Shown in pieces: positions 49,809 through 59,776 of a stretch of 64,000 nt of DNA. The notes under the pieces are model-generated. The model did not search any database. It was not told the DNA's origin and saw only the letters and a list, made by a program, of their open reading frames with translations. The DNA lies in the NCBI GenBank assembly GCA_963798195.1, contig CAWCSF010000010.1:1674001-1738000 (forward strand), written 5' to 3'. Position 1 is the first letter of the stretch. Each line of letters opens with the position of its first letter. Origin of the DNA: CAVSRC01 sp963798195. Its GTDB lineage: Bacteria; Pseudomonadota; Alphaproteobacteria; Rhizobiales; Kaistiaceae. The position numbers and the translations under genes were made by a program.

Positions 49809-50615
49809 TCAGCGGAACATCGAGCCGCCGTCCACATCCAACGCGGCTCCATAGACGAAGCTGGCAGCGGACGAGCACAGGAAGAGTATCGCCGCCGCCA
49901 TGTCATCTGGGCGGCCCATGCGCTTCATCGGCAGACCGTCGGCAATCCGCGCCTTCAATTCAGCGCTGATGCCGGTGTGCATGGGCGTGTCGGTCGGTCC
50001 GGGATTCAGCGCGTTGATGCGAACGCCGCTGCCTGCGGTTTCGCGTGCAACCGACTTGACCATCGAGAGGACCGCCGCTTTTGACGCCGCATAGGCGGTG
50101 TCGGCGATCAGCCCGCCCCCACCCCGCACCCCGGCGTCGGAGGCGATACAGACGATATTGCCGCCACCGGCACTCCGCATGCGGGTGACCGCCTCGCGCA
50201 CACAGAAGAACGTGCCCAGCAGGTTGATATCCAGTACCCGGCGCCAGTGAGCCCAGTCCTGATCCGGAATCTTCTTCGCGGTGATGATCGCGGCGCAGGT
50301 GACCAGATTGTCGAGGCGCCCCAGCGTCCGGTCGATGAAGGCAAAGCCGTCGGCAATGCTCGCGGGATCGCCGACATCCATGACCAGGCCATGCGCCTTT
50401 CCACCGGCGGCGACAATGGCCTTGGTGGCAGCGTTGACGGGATCGGCGGCGATATCCGCAAGCACGACCTCCGCGCCATGTGCCGCGAAGGTGCGCGCCG
50501 TCTCCAGGCCCATACCGCCGGCGGCGCCGGTGATGAGCACCGTCTTGCCGGCGAAATGATCGACGGCGAACGCTCGATCCAAGCCGGTCGATGGTGCTGC
50601 AGGTGACGACGGCAT
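49809..50615 (-). CDS. SDR family oxidoreductase in a sugar operon
   Basis: 268 residues. TGAAGGMGLETA (cofactor loop), DNLVTCAAIITAK, a substrate loop IVCIASDAGVRGGG and catalytic Tyr in DTAYAASKAAV; C-terminal DVDGGSMF. Typical FabG-like SDR. Last gene of the sugar transport operon after the second permease, suggesting oxidation of the imported carbohydrate or a derivative. Start ATG 50615 chosen because GAGGAG is seven bases upstream; ATG 50636 is an alternative. Confidence 0.87.
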   Translation of the reverse strand: MPSSPAAPSTGLDRAFAVDHFAGKTVLITGAAGGMGLETARTFAAHGAEVVLADIAADPVNAATKAIVAAGGKAHGLVMDVGDPASIADGFAFIDRTLGRLDNLVTCAAIITAKKIPDQDWAHWRRVLDINLLGTFFCVREAVTRMRSAGGGNIVCIASDAGVRGGGGLIADTAYAASKAAVLSMVKSVARETAGSGVRINALNPGPTDTPMHTGISAELKARIADGLPMKRMGRPDDMAAAILFLCSSAASFVYGAALDVDGGSMFR

Positions 50616-50684
50616 TTCCGAACTCCTCGGACGCATGGAACGGAAACCGGCGGCTCCAGCGGCGTCCCCGCTGGCGGCCGAGCG

Positions 50685-51518
50685 TCAGCCTTTGACGCTG
50701 CCGGCGGTGAGGCCGGCCATGATGAATCGCTGTACCGCAATGACGAAGACGAGAATCGGGATGAGTTGGACCGTGACGGCGGCAAAGAGAACGCCCCACT
50801 GGACGCCTTCCACCGAACCGAGGATCTCGCTCAGCACGAGCGGTGCGGTGCGCGCGTTGCGGGTCGTGAAGATCAGCGCATAGAGATACTCGTTCCACGA
50901 GTAGACGAAGATGAAGACCGAGGAAGCGACGATGCCGTTGGCGCTCAACGGCAGGATGACACTGCGCAGGATGCGCCAAAGGCTGGCACCATCGATCGCG
51001 GCGGATTCCTCGAGCTCGATCGGTATCTTCTCGATGAAGCTCTTCATGATCCAGCTCGCCAGGCTGACGAAAAATGCCGAGTAGAGAACGATCAGGAGGA
51101 TATGCGTGTCATTGAGGCCGAGTTGATTGACGAAAACAAAAAGCGGCAGCGTCAGAACAATCGGCGGAAACATTCTTACGAGCAGCAGGTAAAACGCCGA
51201 GGCCGACATCGCCCGGTTTCGGTGACGGGCCATCGCGTATCCGGCGAGCGACGAGATGACGATCGTCAGCAGCGTGGCGCCGATGGTGATGATCAGGCTG
51301 TTGGTAAGCCCACGGATGAACTGCGGCCAGTCGCTGAACAGGAGGCGATAGTTGTCCCAGGTTCCTTCGAAGATCAGGCTCGGCGGCACCTCGAAGATCG
51401 TGCGCGGTTCCTTGAAGGAAGACGCGACGATCAGATAGACGGGCCCGCACGACCAGAGGATCGCGAACGCGGCGAGCACGAGGCGGGCGATCTTCTCGGC
51501 GGCGCTGGTCCTAGGCAT
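50685..51518 (-). CDS. Carbohydrate ABC transporter permease (MalG type)
   Basis: 277 residues, six helices; the EAA loop is EESAAIDGASLWRILRSVILPL. Start MPRTSAAEKIAR. With the MalF-type permease and the solute-binding protein it forms an importer of the CUT1 class for oligosaccharides or glycosides. Overlaps the MalF gene by eight bases. No ATPase gene follows. Confidence 0.9.
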   Translation of the reverse strand: MPRTSAAEKIARLVLAAFAILWSCGPVYLIVASSFKEPRTIFEVPPSLIFEGTWDNYRLLFSDWPQFIRGLTNSLIITIGATLLTIVISSLAGYAMARHRNRAMSASAFYLLLVRMFPPIVLTLPLFVFVNQLGLNDTHILLIVLYSAFFVSLASWIMKSFIEKIPIELEESAAIDGASLWRILRSVILPLSANGIVASSVFIFVYSWNEYLYALIFTTRNARTAPLVLSEILGSVEGVQWGVLFAAVTVQLIPILVFVIAVQRFIMAGLTAGSVKG

Positions 51519-52380
51519 TGGCCGCCGAGCTCTTTTGCAGGCGGTGGAGATAGAACGCCGCCACCACCAGCGACATCACCAGCATGATCCAGCCGGTCGC
51601 CGACGCGATGCCCGCGTTCTGGTAGCGGAAGCCGAAGCGATAGAGATAGGTGCTGAGCACCTCGGTCTGCCCGGCCGGACCACCACCCGTCAGGAGCCAG
51701 ACCTCCGCGAACAGCCGCATGGCGAAGATGTACCGGAACAGGATCGCGATCATCAGAGCCGGTTTGATGACGTTCAGCGTCACGTGCCAGAAGATCTGCG
51801 GCCGGCTTGCACCATCGGTGAGCGCCGCTTCCACCAGTTCCTTCGGTACGGTGCGGATCGCCGAATAGAGGATGAGGAACGTGAACGGCAGAGTCAGCCA
51901 GATGCTGATGATCGAGATAAGGATGAGGCCGTGGACCGAGTTGATCGGCCACAGAAGCTGCACACCGAACAATGTCTCCAGCAGCCAGTTGCCGGCACCG
52001 ACGTCCGGCTCAAACAGGTAGCGCCACATGATGATGGCGCTCACCTCGCTGACGGCATAGGGCACGAGGAGCGCGGTGATCAGCACGCCGCGGAACGGCA
52101 TCCACCCGGCCGCGAGGATGGCGAGCCCGAGGCCGAGGATGGCTTCGCCGAAAACCACGACGTTGACGATGATGAAGGTGTTGAGCGCCGCGCGCCAGAA
52201 GCCGGGGTCGCTGAGAATCGCGACGTAATTCTTCAGCCCGACGAAGTTACCCGGCCGACCGAGCGAGCCGTCCGACAGGCTCTGGCTGAACGCAAACAGC
52301 GACGGGATCAGAATGACGATCGTGAGAAGCGACAGGACCGGCAGAAGCAGCAGGTAGGGCGCGATCGTGTTCTGTTTCAT
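51511..52380 (-). CDS. Carbohydrate ABC transporter permease (MalF type)
   Basis: 289 residues, six to seven helices with the EAA loop VEAALTDGASRPQIFWHVTLNVIKPAL. Start MKQNTIAPYLLLLPVL. CUT1-type partner of the MalG-like permease; gene order SBP, MalF, MalG. The window shows neither a MalK-type ATPase nor a glycoside kinase in this operon. Confidence 0.9.
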   Translation of the reverse strand: MKQNTIAPYLLLLPVLSLLTIVILIPSLFAFSQSLSDGSLGRPGNFVGLKNYVAILSDPGFWRAALNTFIIVNVVVFGEAILGLGLAILAAGWMPFRGVLITALLVPYAVSEVSAIIMWRYLFEPDVGAGNWLLETLFGVQLLWPINSVHGLILISIISIWLTLPFTFLILYSAIRTVPKELVEAALTDGASRPQIFWHVTLNVIKPALMIAILFRYIFAMRLFAEVWLLTGGGPAGQTEVLSTYLYRFGFRYQNAGIASATGWIMLVMSLVVAAFYLHRLQKSSAANA

Positions 52381-52454
52381 GACAGCAGGGCGTCAGCCTG
52401 ACGGCAACCGTGGCGGGACGCGGCTTGACCGCGGCCCGCCCGATTTTCGCTGGC

Positions 52455-53726
52455 TTATTTGCCGATGATCGCCTTGATCCGGGACGCCGCATCCTTCATG
52501 GCGGCATCCGAAGTCTTGGCGCCGACCATGGCGGCCTGGATTTCTTCCTTGATGACGTCGTCCGCCTGGGCCGACCCCTTGAAGCCGGGCATCGGAACCC
52601 GCGCAACGGACACTGCCTGGGCCAACGCGTCGGCGTAGGGCACCAGCGCCTTCACGTCGGCATCCTCGAACACGGCCGCGCGCGTGGCGCCGTTGCCGTT
52701 CAGCGCCTGGCGCTTCATGGCGTCCTGCGTCGTGACCGCCTTGATGAAGGACCAGGCGAGGTCCTTGTCCGGCGAGTTCTTCGGGATGACCAGCGACCAG
52801 AACTCGGTCTTCACCGCTACCGGCTTGCCTTCATTGGCGGCGAGCGGCGGAACCGGAATGGCCTTGTAGGCGCCGGGAAACTTCGAACTCTTCGGGTCGG
52901 CGTATGTCTTCACGCGATCCATCGGCTCGACGATCATGGCCGCCCTGCCCTGCTGCATGTAGGTCGCGGCGTCTTCCGTGGTGAAGGTCACGATCGTCTT
53001 CGGAAGCACGCCTTCCTTGAACAGATCGACCAGCAATTGCACGCCCTTGACCGTCTCGGGGCTGTCGGCTTTCACCTGCAGGTCCTGGGTTACGAAGTCG
53101 CCGCCATAGACGCGCATCACGTCGATGATATTGGCCGAACCGACGCCGCCGAAGATGAGGCCGTAGACCTGCGTGCCATCGTCGCGCTTGTAGGTCAGCT
53201 TCTTGGCGTAGTCGATCACCTCTTCCCACGTCTTGGGCGGATGATCGAGGCCGCGCTCCTTCAACAGTTCCTCATTGTAGATGAGGCCGTGCGTGGCGTG
53301 GCGTATCGGGATTCCGTACATCTTGCCGTCGAAGGTCAGGCCATCGACGAGGCTCGGCGAGATGCCGGCAAAATCCGGGATCGGGTCCTTGGCGATATAG
53401 TCGTTCAGCGGCTCGAAGAGCTGAATGACGTCGGAATCGACGAAGCGATTGAGGAGGTAAGCAGCGCCGACTTCGCTCTGCCCCAGCGATGCTTCGCGGA
53501 ACAGGCGCTCGTGCAATTCGGGCACGCCGAACGTCACCCACTCGACCGTGTTGCCGGTTTCCTTTTCCCAGTCGGCAACGACGTTGCCGCCCTTGCCGTC
53601 GGTCAGCACCTTCTGGTGGACCGCATGCGAGAAAACTGTCAGCGTTTTCGCCTGCGCAGTCGCGCCGGCAAGCGCCAATGGCGCCAGCAGCGCACTTGCC
53701 GCGACCAGCTTCAAAAGTCTTTGCAT
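52455..53726 (-). CDS. Sugar ABC transporter solute-binding protein
   Basis: 423 residues with a signal peptide (LVAASALLAPLALAGATAQA). Bacterial extracellular solute-binding type 1: LTVFSHAVHQKVLTDGKG, then FDGKMYGIPI and the typical EVIDYAKKLTYK, VDLFKEG. CUT1-class sugar-binding component in the periplasm. GGGAGGAATAACG supports the ATG. Adjacent to RpiR regulator (3 bp). Confidence 0.92.
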   Translation of the reverse strand: MQRLLKLVAASALLAPLALAGATAQAKTLTVFSHAVHQKVLTDGKGGNVVADWEKETGNTVEWVTFGVPELHERLFREASLGQSEVGAAYLLNRFVDSDVIQLFEPLNDYIAKDPIPDFAGISPSLVDGLTFDGKMYGIPIRHATHGLIYNEELLKERGLDHPPKTWEEVIDYAKKLTYKRDDGTQVYGLIFGGVGSANIIDVMRVYGGDFVTQDLQVKADSPETVKGVQLLVDLFKEGVLPKTIVTFTTEDAATYMQQGRAAMIVEPMDRVKTYADPKSSKFPGAYKAIPVPPLAANEGKPVAVKTEFWSLVIPKNSPDKDLAWSFIKAVTTQDAMKRQALNGNGATRAAVFEDADVKALVPYADALAQAVSVARVPMPGFKGSAQADDVIKEEIQAAMVGAKTSDAAMKDAASRIKAIIGK

Positions 53727-53729
53727 TCG

Positions 53730-54668
53730 TTATTCCTCCCTGTTTGGACGACCTTCCAGTGCCTGTCGTGAGGCGCTGCTCTTGAATGGCAGCGGTTGCT
53801 CCCGCGTCGTGCCCGTCGTCTCAAGCGCGACGTCCATGCCTATCCAGAGATCGCGGAGCGATTCCTTGATCCGTTTGTATTGCTCGCCGACGTGTGGTCC
53901 ACGCGCGAGGGCGACCGTGGTCGCCAGGATGTCGGTGACAACGATGTGCGCAATCTCTCCGACGAGCGGCGCGTACAGGAACGCCTCCTCGATCGGATCG
54001 ACCGCGATGGTGATGGAGCACTCTGCGGAGAGAACTGTCGCCGAACTGGTGATGCCGATCACCGTGGCGCCACGCTCGCGCGCGGTACGCGCGGCGCGTA
54101 CCGTATCCCTGCTCTGGCCGGTCTGCGAGAAGACCAGCGCGACATCGCCCTGTTGCAGCGTCGCCGCCAGAACGGTCTGAAGATGCGTATCGGCGCTGTA
54201 TTGCACCGGCATGCCGAGATGCATGAACTTCTGGTACAGGTCGACGGCCGCAACCGACGATCCGCCGATGCCATAGCAATCGATACGACGCGCGCCGAGG
54301 ATCGCAGTCACGGCGCGCTGCACGGAGACTGTATCCAGCCGCTCGCGGAGCCTGCCGATCGCCGCCGCTGATGCGTCGCAGATCTTCTGAGTGACGCTCT
54401 TGAGGTCGTCATTGGCGCGCACGGCGTCATGCACATAGGGCGCGCCGCGCGACAGGCGCGCTGCCAGATTCAGCTTGAAATCGGGAAGTCCGGTGCTGCC
54501 GACGCTTCGGCAGAAACGCACCACCGTCGGTTCGCTGACGCCGGCCTCCTGCGCGATGGTCGCAAGGCTCTTGCGCAGTACTGCGCCACCCTGCGCCAGC
54601 ACGTAGTCCGCCACCTGCTTTTCAGACGGACTGAGGTCCGTCCGCGAAATTGTGATTTCCTCGAGCAT
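53730..54668 (-). CDS. RpiR/MurR family transcriptional regulator
   Basis: 312 residues: RpiR N-terminal HTH (LSPSEKQVADYVLAQGG...TIAQEAGVSEPTVVRFCRSVG) and a SIS domain (ARRIDCYGIGGSSVAAVDLYQKF, VFSQTGQSRDT) that binds phosphosugars. It is the first gene of the operon ending in the SDR, and divergent from another SDR and the mannosidase, so it likely controls both. Start MLEEIT at 54668 has AAGGA before it; an earlier ATG (54710) would lie beyond the operator. Confidence 0.9.
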   Translation of the reverse strand: MLEEITISRTDLSPSEKQVADYVLAQGGAVLRKSLATIAQEAGVSEPTVVRFCRSVGSTGLPDFKLNLAARLSRGAPYVHDAVRANDDLKSVTQKICDASAAAIGRLRERLDTVSVQRAVTAILGARRIDCYGIGGSSVAAVDLYQKFMHLGMPVQYSADTHLQTVLAATLQQGDVALVFSQTGQSRDTVRAARTARERGATVIGITSSATVLSAECSITIAVDPIEEAFLYAPLVGEIAHIVVTDILATTVALARGPHVGEQYKRIKESLRDLWIGMDVALETTGTTREQPLPFKSSASRQALEGRPNREE

Positions 54669-54675
54669 GCCACGT

Positions 54676-54760
54676 CCTTGTAGTATCACTACGCGTTTTT
54701 GCGCCTCCATGGCCCATTGTCAAGGCGATTTCGGGCTTGTATGTACGTGTCGCTACAAAG
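54676..54760. promoter_or_regulatory. Divergent promoter region with RpiR-type repeats
   Basis: Between rpiR and the plus-strand SDR: GTAGT-ATC-ACTAC (54680-54692, 5-bp inverted repeat) and CTTGTA...TACAAAG (54736-54760). The core CTTGTA occurs in both, on the same strand, as expected for cooperative regulator sites. The RpiR protein is the obvious candidate binder. Confidence 0.45.
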
Positions 54761-54770
54761 AGAGGGCGCA

Positions 54771-55538
54771 ATGGTACCGATTGATCTGACGGGCAAGGCA
54801 GCAGTAGTGACGGCCTCTTCGCGGGGCATCGGGCGCGCCTGCGCCCTCATCCTGGCGAAGGCCGGGGCGAATGTGGCGATCAATTACGCGACGAACCGCG
54901 AAGCCGGCGAAACCACACTGAAGGAGATCAAGGCGCTTGGAGTGAAGGCGACACTGGTCCAGTGCGACGTCGCCAATACGTCGGAGGTCGAAGCAATGGT
55001 GCGCGGAGCGGAAGCCGCGTTCGGCCGCGTCGACATCCTCGTCAACAATGCCGGTGTCGGTAGTGCCAAGAATGCGGAGACCCTCAGCGACGACGAATAC
55101 GCCCGCGTATTCGACATCAACGTGAGAGCCTATGTCGCGGCGGTGCGCAGTGCGCTGACCGGCATGAAGGCGCGCCGCTCCGGGCGCATCATCTGCATTT
55201 CCTCGATCGTCGGACGCTCGGGTCGCGGCTTCATCGGCACCTCGCCGTCCTACGCCGGCGCGAAAGGCGCCGTGATCTCCTACACGCGTGCGCTGGCCCG
55301 CGAGGCCGGTCCGTTCGGGATAACCGCCAACGCGATATGCCCCGGCTGGATCGACTGGGAGGGGAAGGATCGCCAGGTGGCTCCGGAACTGCGCGCCCGT
55401 GCGATCTCGGAAATGCCCATGGGTCGCGTCGGCTCAGATGACGACATCGCCGGCGCCACGCTCTTCCTTGCGTCCGACTATGCCAGCTACATCACTGGCG
55501 TGTCGCTCGACGTGAACGGCGGCCTCTACATGGCCTAG
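54771..55538 (+). CDS. SDR family oxidoreductase (3-oxoacyl-ACP reductase-like)
   Basis: 255 residues: VTASSRGIGRACALIL, NNAGVGSAKN, ICISSIVGRSG, catalytic YAGAKGAV and C-terminal LDVNGGLYMA. FabG-like fold; in this context perhaps oxidation/reduction of a sugar acid. GAGAGGGCG precedes the ATG. Divergent from rpiR, followed after 190 bp by the mannosidase gene. Confidence 0.87.
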   Translation: MVPIDLTGKAAVVTASSRGIGRACALILAKAGANVAINYATNREAGETTLKEIKALGVKATLVQCDVANTSEVEAMVRGAEAAFGRVDILVNNAGVGSAKNAETLSDDEYARVFDINVRAYVAAVRSALTGMKARRSGRIICISSIVGRSGRGFIGTSPSYAGAKGAVISYTRALAREAGPFGITANAICPGWIDWEGKDRQVAPELRARAISEMPMGRVGSDDDIAGATLFLASDYASYITGVSLDVNGGLYMA

Positions 55539-55727
55539 GCCGGATGGGGCCGGCGCACGTCGGGTCCGGCATCCCACCCTCCCCGCCTCCATAATTGACG
55601 TTCGCCCGCACGGCGGCCCGTGTCTCCAGTCCCTGTGGATGGCGCCGGACAGACAAGACGGCGACCGTGCACCAGTGATACCCAAGGGCGAGTTGGCCTG
55701 AAGGGGCCATTCGGAGGCGGAGGGCCC

Positions 55728-58713
55728 ATGGCACTGACCAACGCGCAGCGGCTGGCCCGGTTGAAGGTTCGTCTCGACGAACTGCGATACTGGCGGACGC
55801 GTGAAGAGACCGCGGTAACCGGATGGTCGCTGGACGGAGCGCCTATCGACGTCGGCGCGCCATGGCCCAGCCGGGAGGGTGTCCATCGCTTCGCAGCGAA
55901 CGGCGAGGTGCCTGCGCACTGGCCGCTCGAGGAGACGCGGCTGCTGCTCGATCTCGGCGGTGAGAGCCTCGTGACGCTGAGCCACGCGACCGGGGAGCCC
56001 ACCTCCTTCGGGATAGACCCCTATCACCGCGAATTTCCGGTGCCCGAGCGGCAGTTTGCCATCGCCGCCGAAGCGACGGCGCGAGAACCGTTCGGCGTGC
56101 CGGTGCGGGCGCCGCGGCTTGGATATGCTGGCCTGCACTGGATCGACATGCCGGTCCATCGCCTGCATCTGCTGCTGCTACAGGTCGCGGAGACTTGCGA
56201 AGTGCTGAGCGCCCACGAAGTCGTGCCGCATCTGCTGGCCGCCGCCGAGGCGGCGATCATGAGCCTCGACTGGCCCTCCGACACCGCCGACTACATCGCA
56301 CGGGTTGCCCCCTCGCCGCAGCAACAGCGGATCTGGGAGTTGCCCGAGCTGATCGACCGCCCGGCGCCCCTCAATCAGGGCCAGCGAGCCAGCGTCGTCG
56401 CGAGCCAGGATGCGCTGGTTGAGCGGTTGAAGGCGTTGCAGAAACGCTATCCGCCGGAGGGCGCGCTGACGCTGACCGGCCACGCCCATATCGACCTCGC
56501 GTGGCTATGGCCGTATGCCGAAACGCGGCGGAAAATGCGCCGCACTTTCCACACTGCGACCGCGCTGATGAGGGAATCGCGCGACTACCGCTTCAACCAA
56601 TCGACCGCCCACTATTACGCACAGGTTGCCGAAGACGACCCTGCCCTGTTCGATCGGATCAAAGCTCGCGTGGCTTCGGGACAATGGGAAGTGGTCGGCG
56701 GCATGTGGGTGGAGCCGGACACCAACATGCCGACCGGCGAGTCGCTTGCCCGACAGATCCTTTACGGACAGCGCTATTTCGAGAAGCAGTTCGGCAAGCG
56801 CCACAAGGTCTGCTGGCTTCCCGACTGTTTCGGCTTCTCCGGTGCGCTGCCGCAACTCCTGAAACAGGGCGGCATCGACAGCTTCTTCACCATCAAGGTC
56901 AACTGGTCGGAGACCAATCGCATCCCGGCCGACCTGTTCTGGTGGGAGGGGCTCGATGGCTCACGCGTGCTCGCCCACACATTCGACAACCCCGTAGGCG
57001 GCTACAATGGACGTCTCGGGCCGGAAGCAGTCTTCCACACTTGGCGCAACTTCAAGACCAAGGCATTGCATGACAGTTCGCTGCTCGCCATCGGCTACGG
57101 CGACGGCGGCGGCGGCACGACGCCCGAGATGGTCGAGCGCGAGGTGCAGCTGCGGGACTTCCCCGTGCTTCCCAGAGCGCGCTGGGGCAATGTCGCCGAC
57201 CATTTCGCACAAGCCCATCAGCGCGCCGCGGAGACGACGCTGCCTGTCTGGCGCGGCGAGATCTATCTCGAACTACACCGGGCGACGCTGACCACGCAAT
57301 CCAACGTCAAGCGCCTGCATCGGCAGGCGGAACGCGCGTTGATCACGGCGGAAACGGCAGCTGCGCTAGCGCACATGATTGGCGCCCCGGCGCCGGCTTC
57401 GCTCGAAACGCACTGGCGGGTCGTGCTCAAGAACGAATTCCACGACATCCTGCCAGGCTCCTCGATCCGCGAGGTCTATCAGGACGCCGAAGCCGAGCTT
57501 GGCGGCGTGATCGCCACCGCCAAGGCCGAGCAGGAGAAAGCGCTCGACGCCATCGCCAGCCACTTGCCCGAGGGAGGCAGTGACGGCCTGCTGGTCGTCA
57601 ATCCGTCGCTGTCCATCCGACGGATCGGTACCGGCGCCGAGACCATCCCGCCGCTTGGGATCGCAGTCGTGGCCCGCGATGTCGCGCCGGTCTCCGGCCT
57701 TTCGGCGAGCGAACGGCATCTCGAAAACGCAATCCTGAAGGTGACCATCGCCGAAGATGGCACTATCGCTTCCCTGATTCACAAACCCACCGGGCGTCAG
57801 GCGCTCGCCGGAAATGGCAACCAGCTCTGGGCGTACCCGGTCGACAAGCCGCGCAACTGGGACGCATGGGATATCGAATCCGATTATGCCGAGCGCGGCG
57901 AACAGGTGAGCGACGTCGAAAGCATTGCGCTGGTCGAATCCGGTCCGGCCCGAGCCGCGCTCCGGGTTGTGCGCCGCTTCCGCGCCTCGACCATCACCCA
58001 GACTTATGTGCTCACCGCCAATGCGCCGCGTCTCGACATCAGAGACGACACTCGACTGGCACGATCGCCGGGTTCTGCTGCGCACGCTGACGCCCGTGGC
58101 CGTGCGCGGCGAGCGCGCGACCTTCGAATGCGCGAATGGCGTGGTCACACGGCCCACCCACCAGAACACGAGCTGGGACCAGGCGATGTACGAAGCGGCG
58201 GCGCACCGCTTCATCGACTTGAGCGAGCCGGGCTTCGGCGTGGCGCTCATCAACAATGCCAAGTACGGGCACAACGTGTTGGGCAACGTGCTGGGCATGT
58301 CGTTGCTGCGCGCGCCCGTCTACCCCGATCCGCTCGCCGACGAAGGCACCCAAAGCTTCGCCTATGCGCTCTATCCACATGACGGCGACTGGCACGATGG
58401 CGGAGTCCGCGAAGAGGCCGAAGACCTCAACCAGCCGCTGCTGGCTCGCGCGGTTGCCGGGGTTACACCTCGAACGATGGAGCCCATCACCGTCACCGGC
58501 ATCCCCGCGGCCATGTCGGCGCTCAAGCGCGCCGAGGAAGGCGACGGGCTGGTTTTCCGCGTGTACGAACCGGCCGGGCGCCGCGGTGATTTCAGCATCG
58601 CAGCGCCGGGATGGACCGCAAGCGCCGTAACCATCATGGAGGAGCCGCAGGCCCGAGAGGCGCCGGAGGATCTGATGCCATTCGAGGTGCGGAGTTGGCG
58701 GCTTACCCGCTAG
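55728..58713 (+). pseudogene. GH38 alpha-mannosidase, one frameshift
   Basis: Intact reading as 994 residues requires removal of one extra base at about 58040 (AGAGACGAC to AGAACGAC), linking LDIR to TTLDWHDRRVLL. GH38 catalytic block HAHIDLAWLWPYAE (zinc His/Asp) near 250 and nucleophile Asp in WLPDCFGFSGALPQL; the C-terminal beta-domain is in the second frame. It cleaves alpha-mannosides, no signal peptide seen, so cytosolic after import by the neighbouring ABC transporter. As written the product ends in a wrong frame 115 residues after the shift. Ribosome-binding site GGAGGCGGAGGG. Confidence 0.85.
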
Positions 58714-58928
58714 ATCAGAGGCGCGGCCACAAGGCGGTGGACCGCCACGACCATGGCTATGCCGAAGGAACGCCGATCGGCTATGCTGGCCATCAAAGCG
58801 CCTGAATTCCCCTCAGCAGTTTGTGTTCGTGCCAACTGATCGGCCCGGATAAGAAGAACAAATGCTCTCTGTTCATTTCCGACCCAGACCGCTTAGCTGA
58901 TCCCTTTGACGCAGCCCGATTCGCGACC

Positions 58929-59714
58929 ATGACATCACAGGCAATCGATATCGATCTTGCTGAAGTCTTCGATCGCGTCTTCGACAGCTACGTCATCAAT
59001 TTGGCGCGTACGCCAGAGCGGATGGCAGGCTTCCTGAAGAGGAATGAAGCCTCCGGCATCACGTTCCGCCGGTTCGAGGCGGTGGATGGGAATGTTTTGA
59101 ACGACGAGGCGGCCGTTGAACTTGGCCTCATCAAACCGAACACCGTTTGGCCCAGCCGCGGCAGCATCGGCGTCGCACAGTCCCATCGGACCCTTTGGGA
59201 GAGAGTGATCGCCGATCGTCGCCCGGCAATCGTGTTCGAGGACGACGCCTGCATTCGTCTCGACATCAGGCGCGCCTTAACGGCGGCAACATCAAACCTC
59301 AGCGATTGGGACATCATACTGCTCGGCTACAACACGGATTCTCTGCTTGAGATCAATGTTGTCGCCGACCTCGATATCAGCGGCCTTTTCGCGGTCAGGT
59401 ACCCGACCGCCGCGCAACTCGAAGCCTTCTCGATCGCACATAGCCAGGTCGGCCTGTTTCGCCTTCGACATGCCTTCGGTCTGTGCGGATACGCCATCTC
59501 TCCCGCGGGCGCCGCGCGACTGAGCCAAGTGGTATTCCCCATGGACAACCGCATGCTCGACTTCCGGGCGACGAGGAAGCAATTCGCGGCCTACTCCATC
59601 GACGGAATGATGAATGCCCACTACCGGGCCCTTGCGGCTTTCGCCTGTTTCCCGCCGCTTGTGCTTGCGCCAAACGACAAGAGACGTTCGACCGTGACAA
59701 GAGGCCGAACCTGA
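58929..59714 (+). CDS. Glycosyltransferase family 25 (LPS-type) protein
   Basis: 261 residues from ATG 58929: VFDSYVINLARTPERMAGFLKRNEASGITFRRFEAVDG and VAQSHRTLWERVIADRRPAIVFEDDACI, the GT25 pattern with a DxD-like EDD. GT25 proteins add hexoses to lipooligosaccharide or collagen-type acceptors. No signal peptide. Start chosen at MTSQAID; an earlier ATG at 58821 has an unrelated low-complexity extension. Confidence 0.83.
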   Translation: MTSQAIDIDLAEVFDRVFDSYVINLARTPERMAGFLKRNEASGITFRRFEAVDGNVLNDEAAVELGLIKPNTVWPSRGSIGVAQSHRTLWERVIADRRPAIVFEDDACIRLDIRRALTAATSNLSDWDIILLGYNTDSLLEINVVADLDISGLFAVRYPTAAQLEAFSIAHSQVGLFRLRHAFGLCGYAISPAGAARLSQVVFPMDNRMLDFRATRKQFAAYSIDGMMNAHYRALAAFACFPPLVLAPNDKRRSTVTRGRT

Positions 59715-59776
59715 TCGCCGATTAGCGGCCGTTCGGAAGGCCGCACAGGAAAGGCCCGGATGATTGCGCCGTCTGG

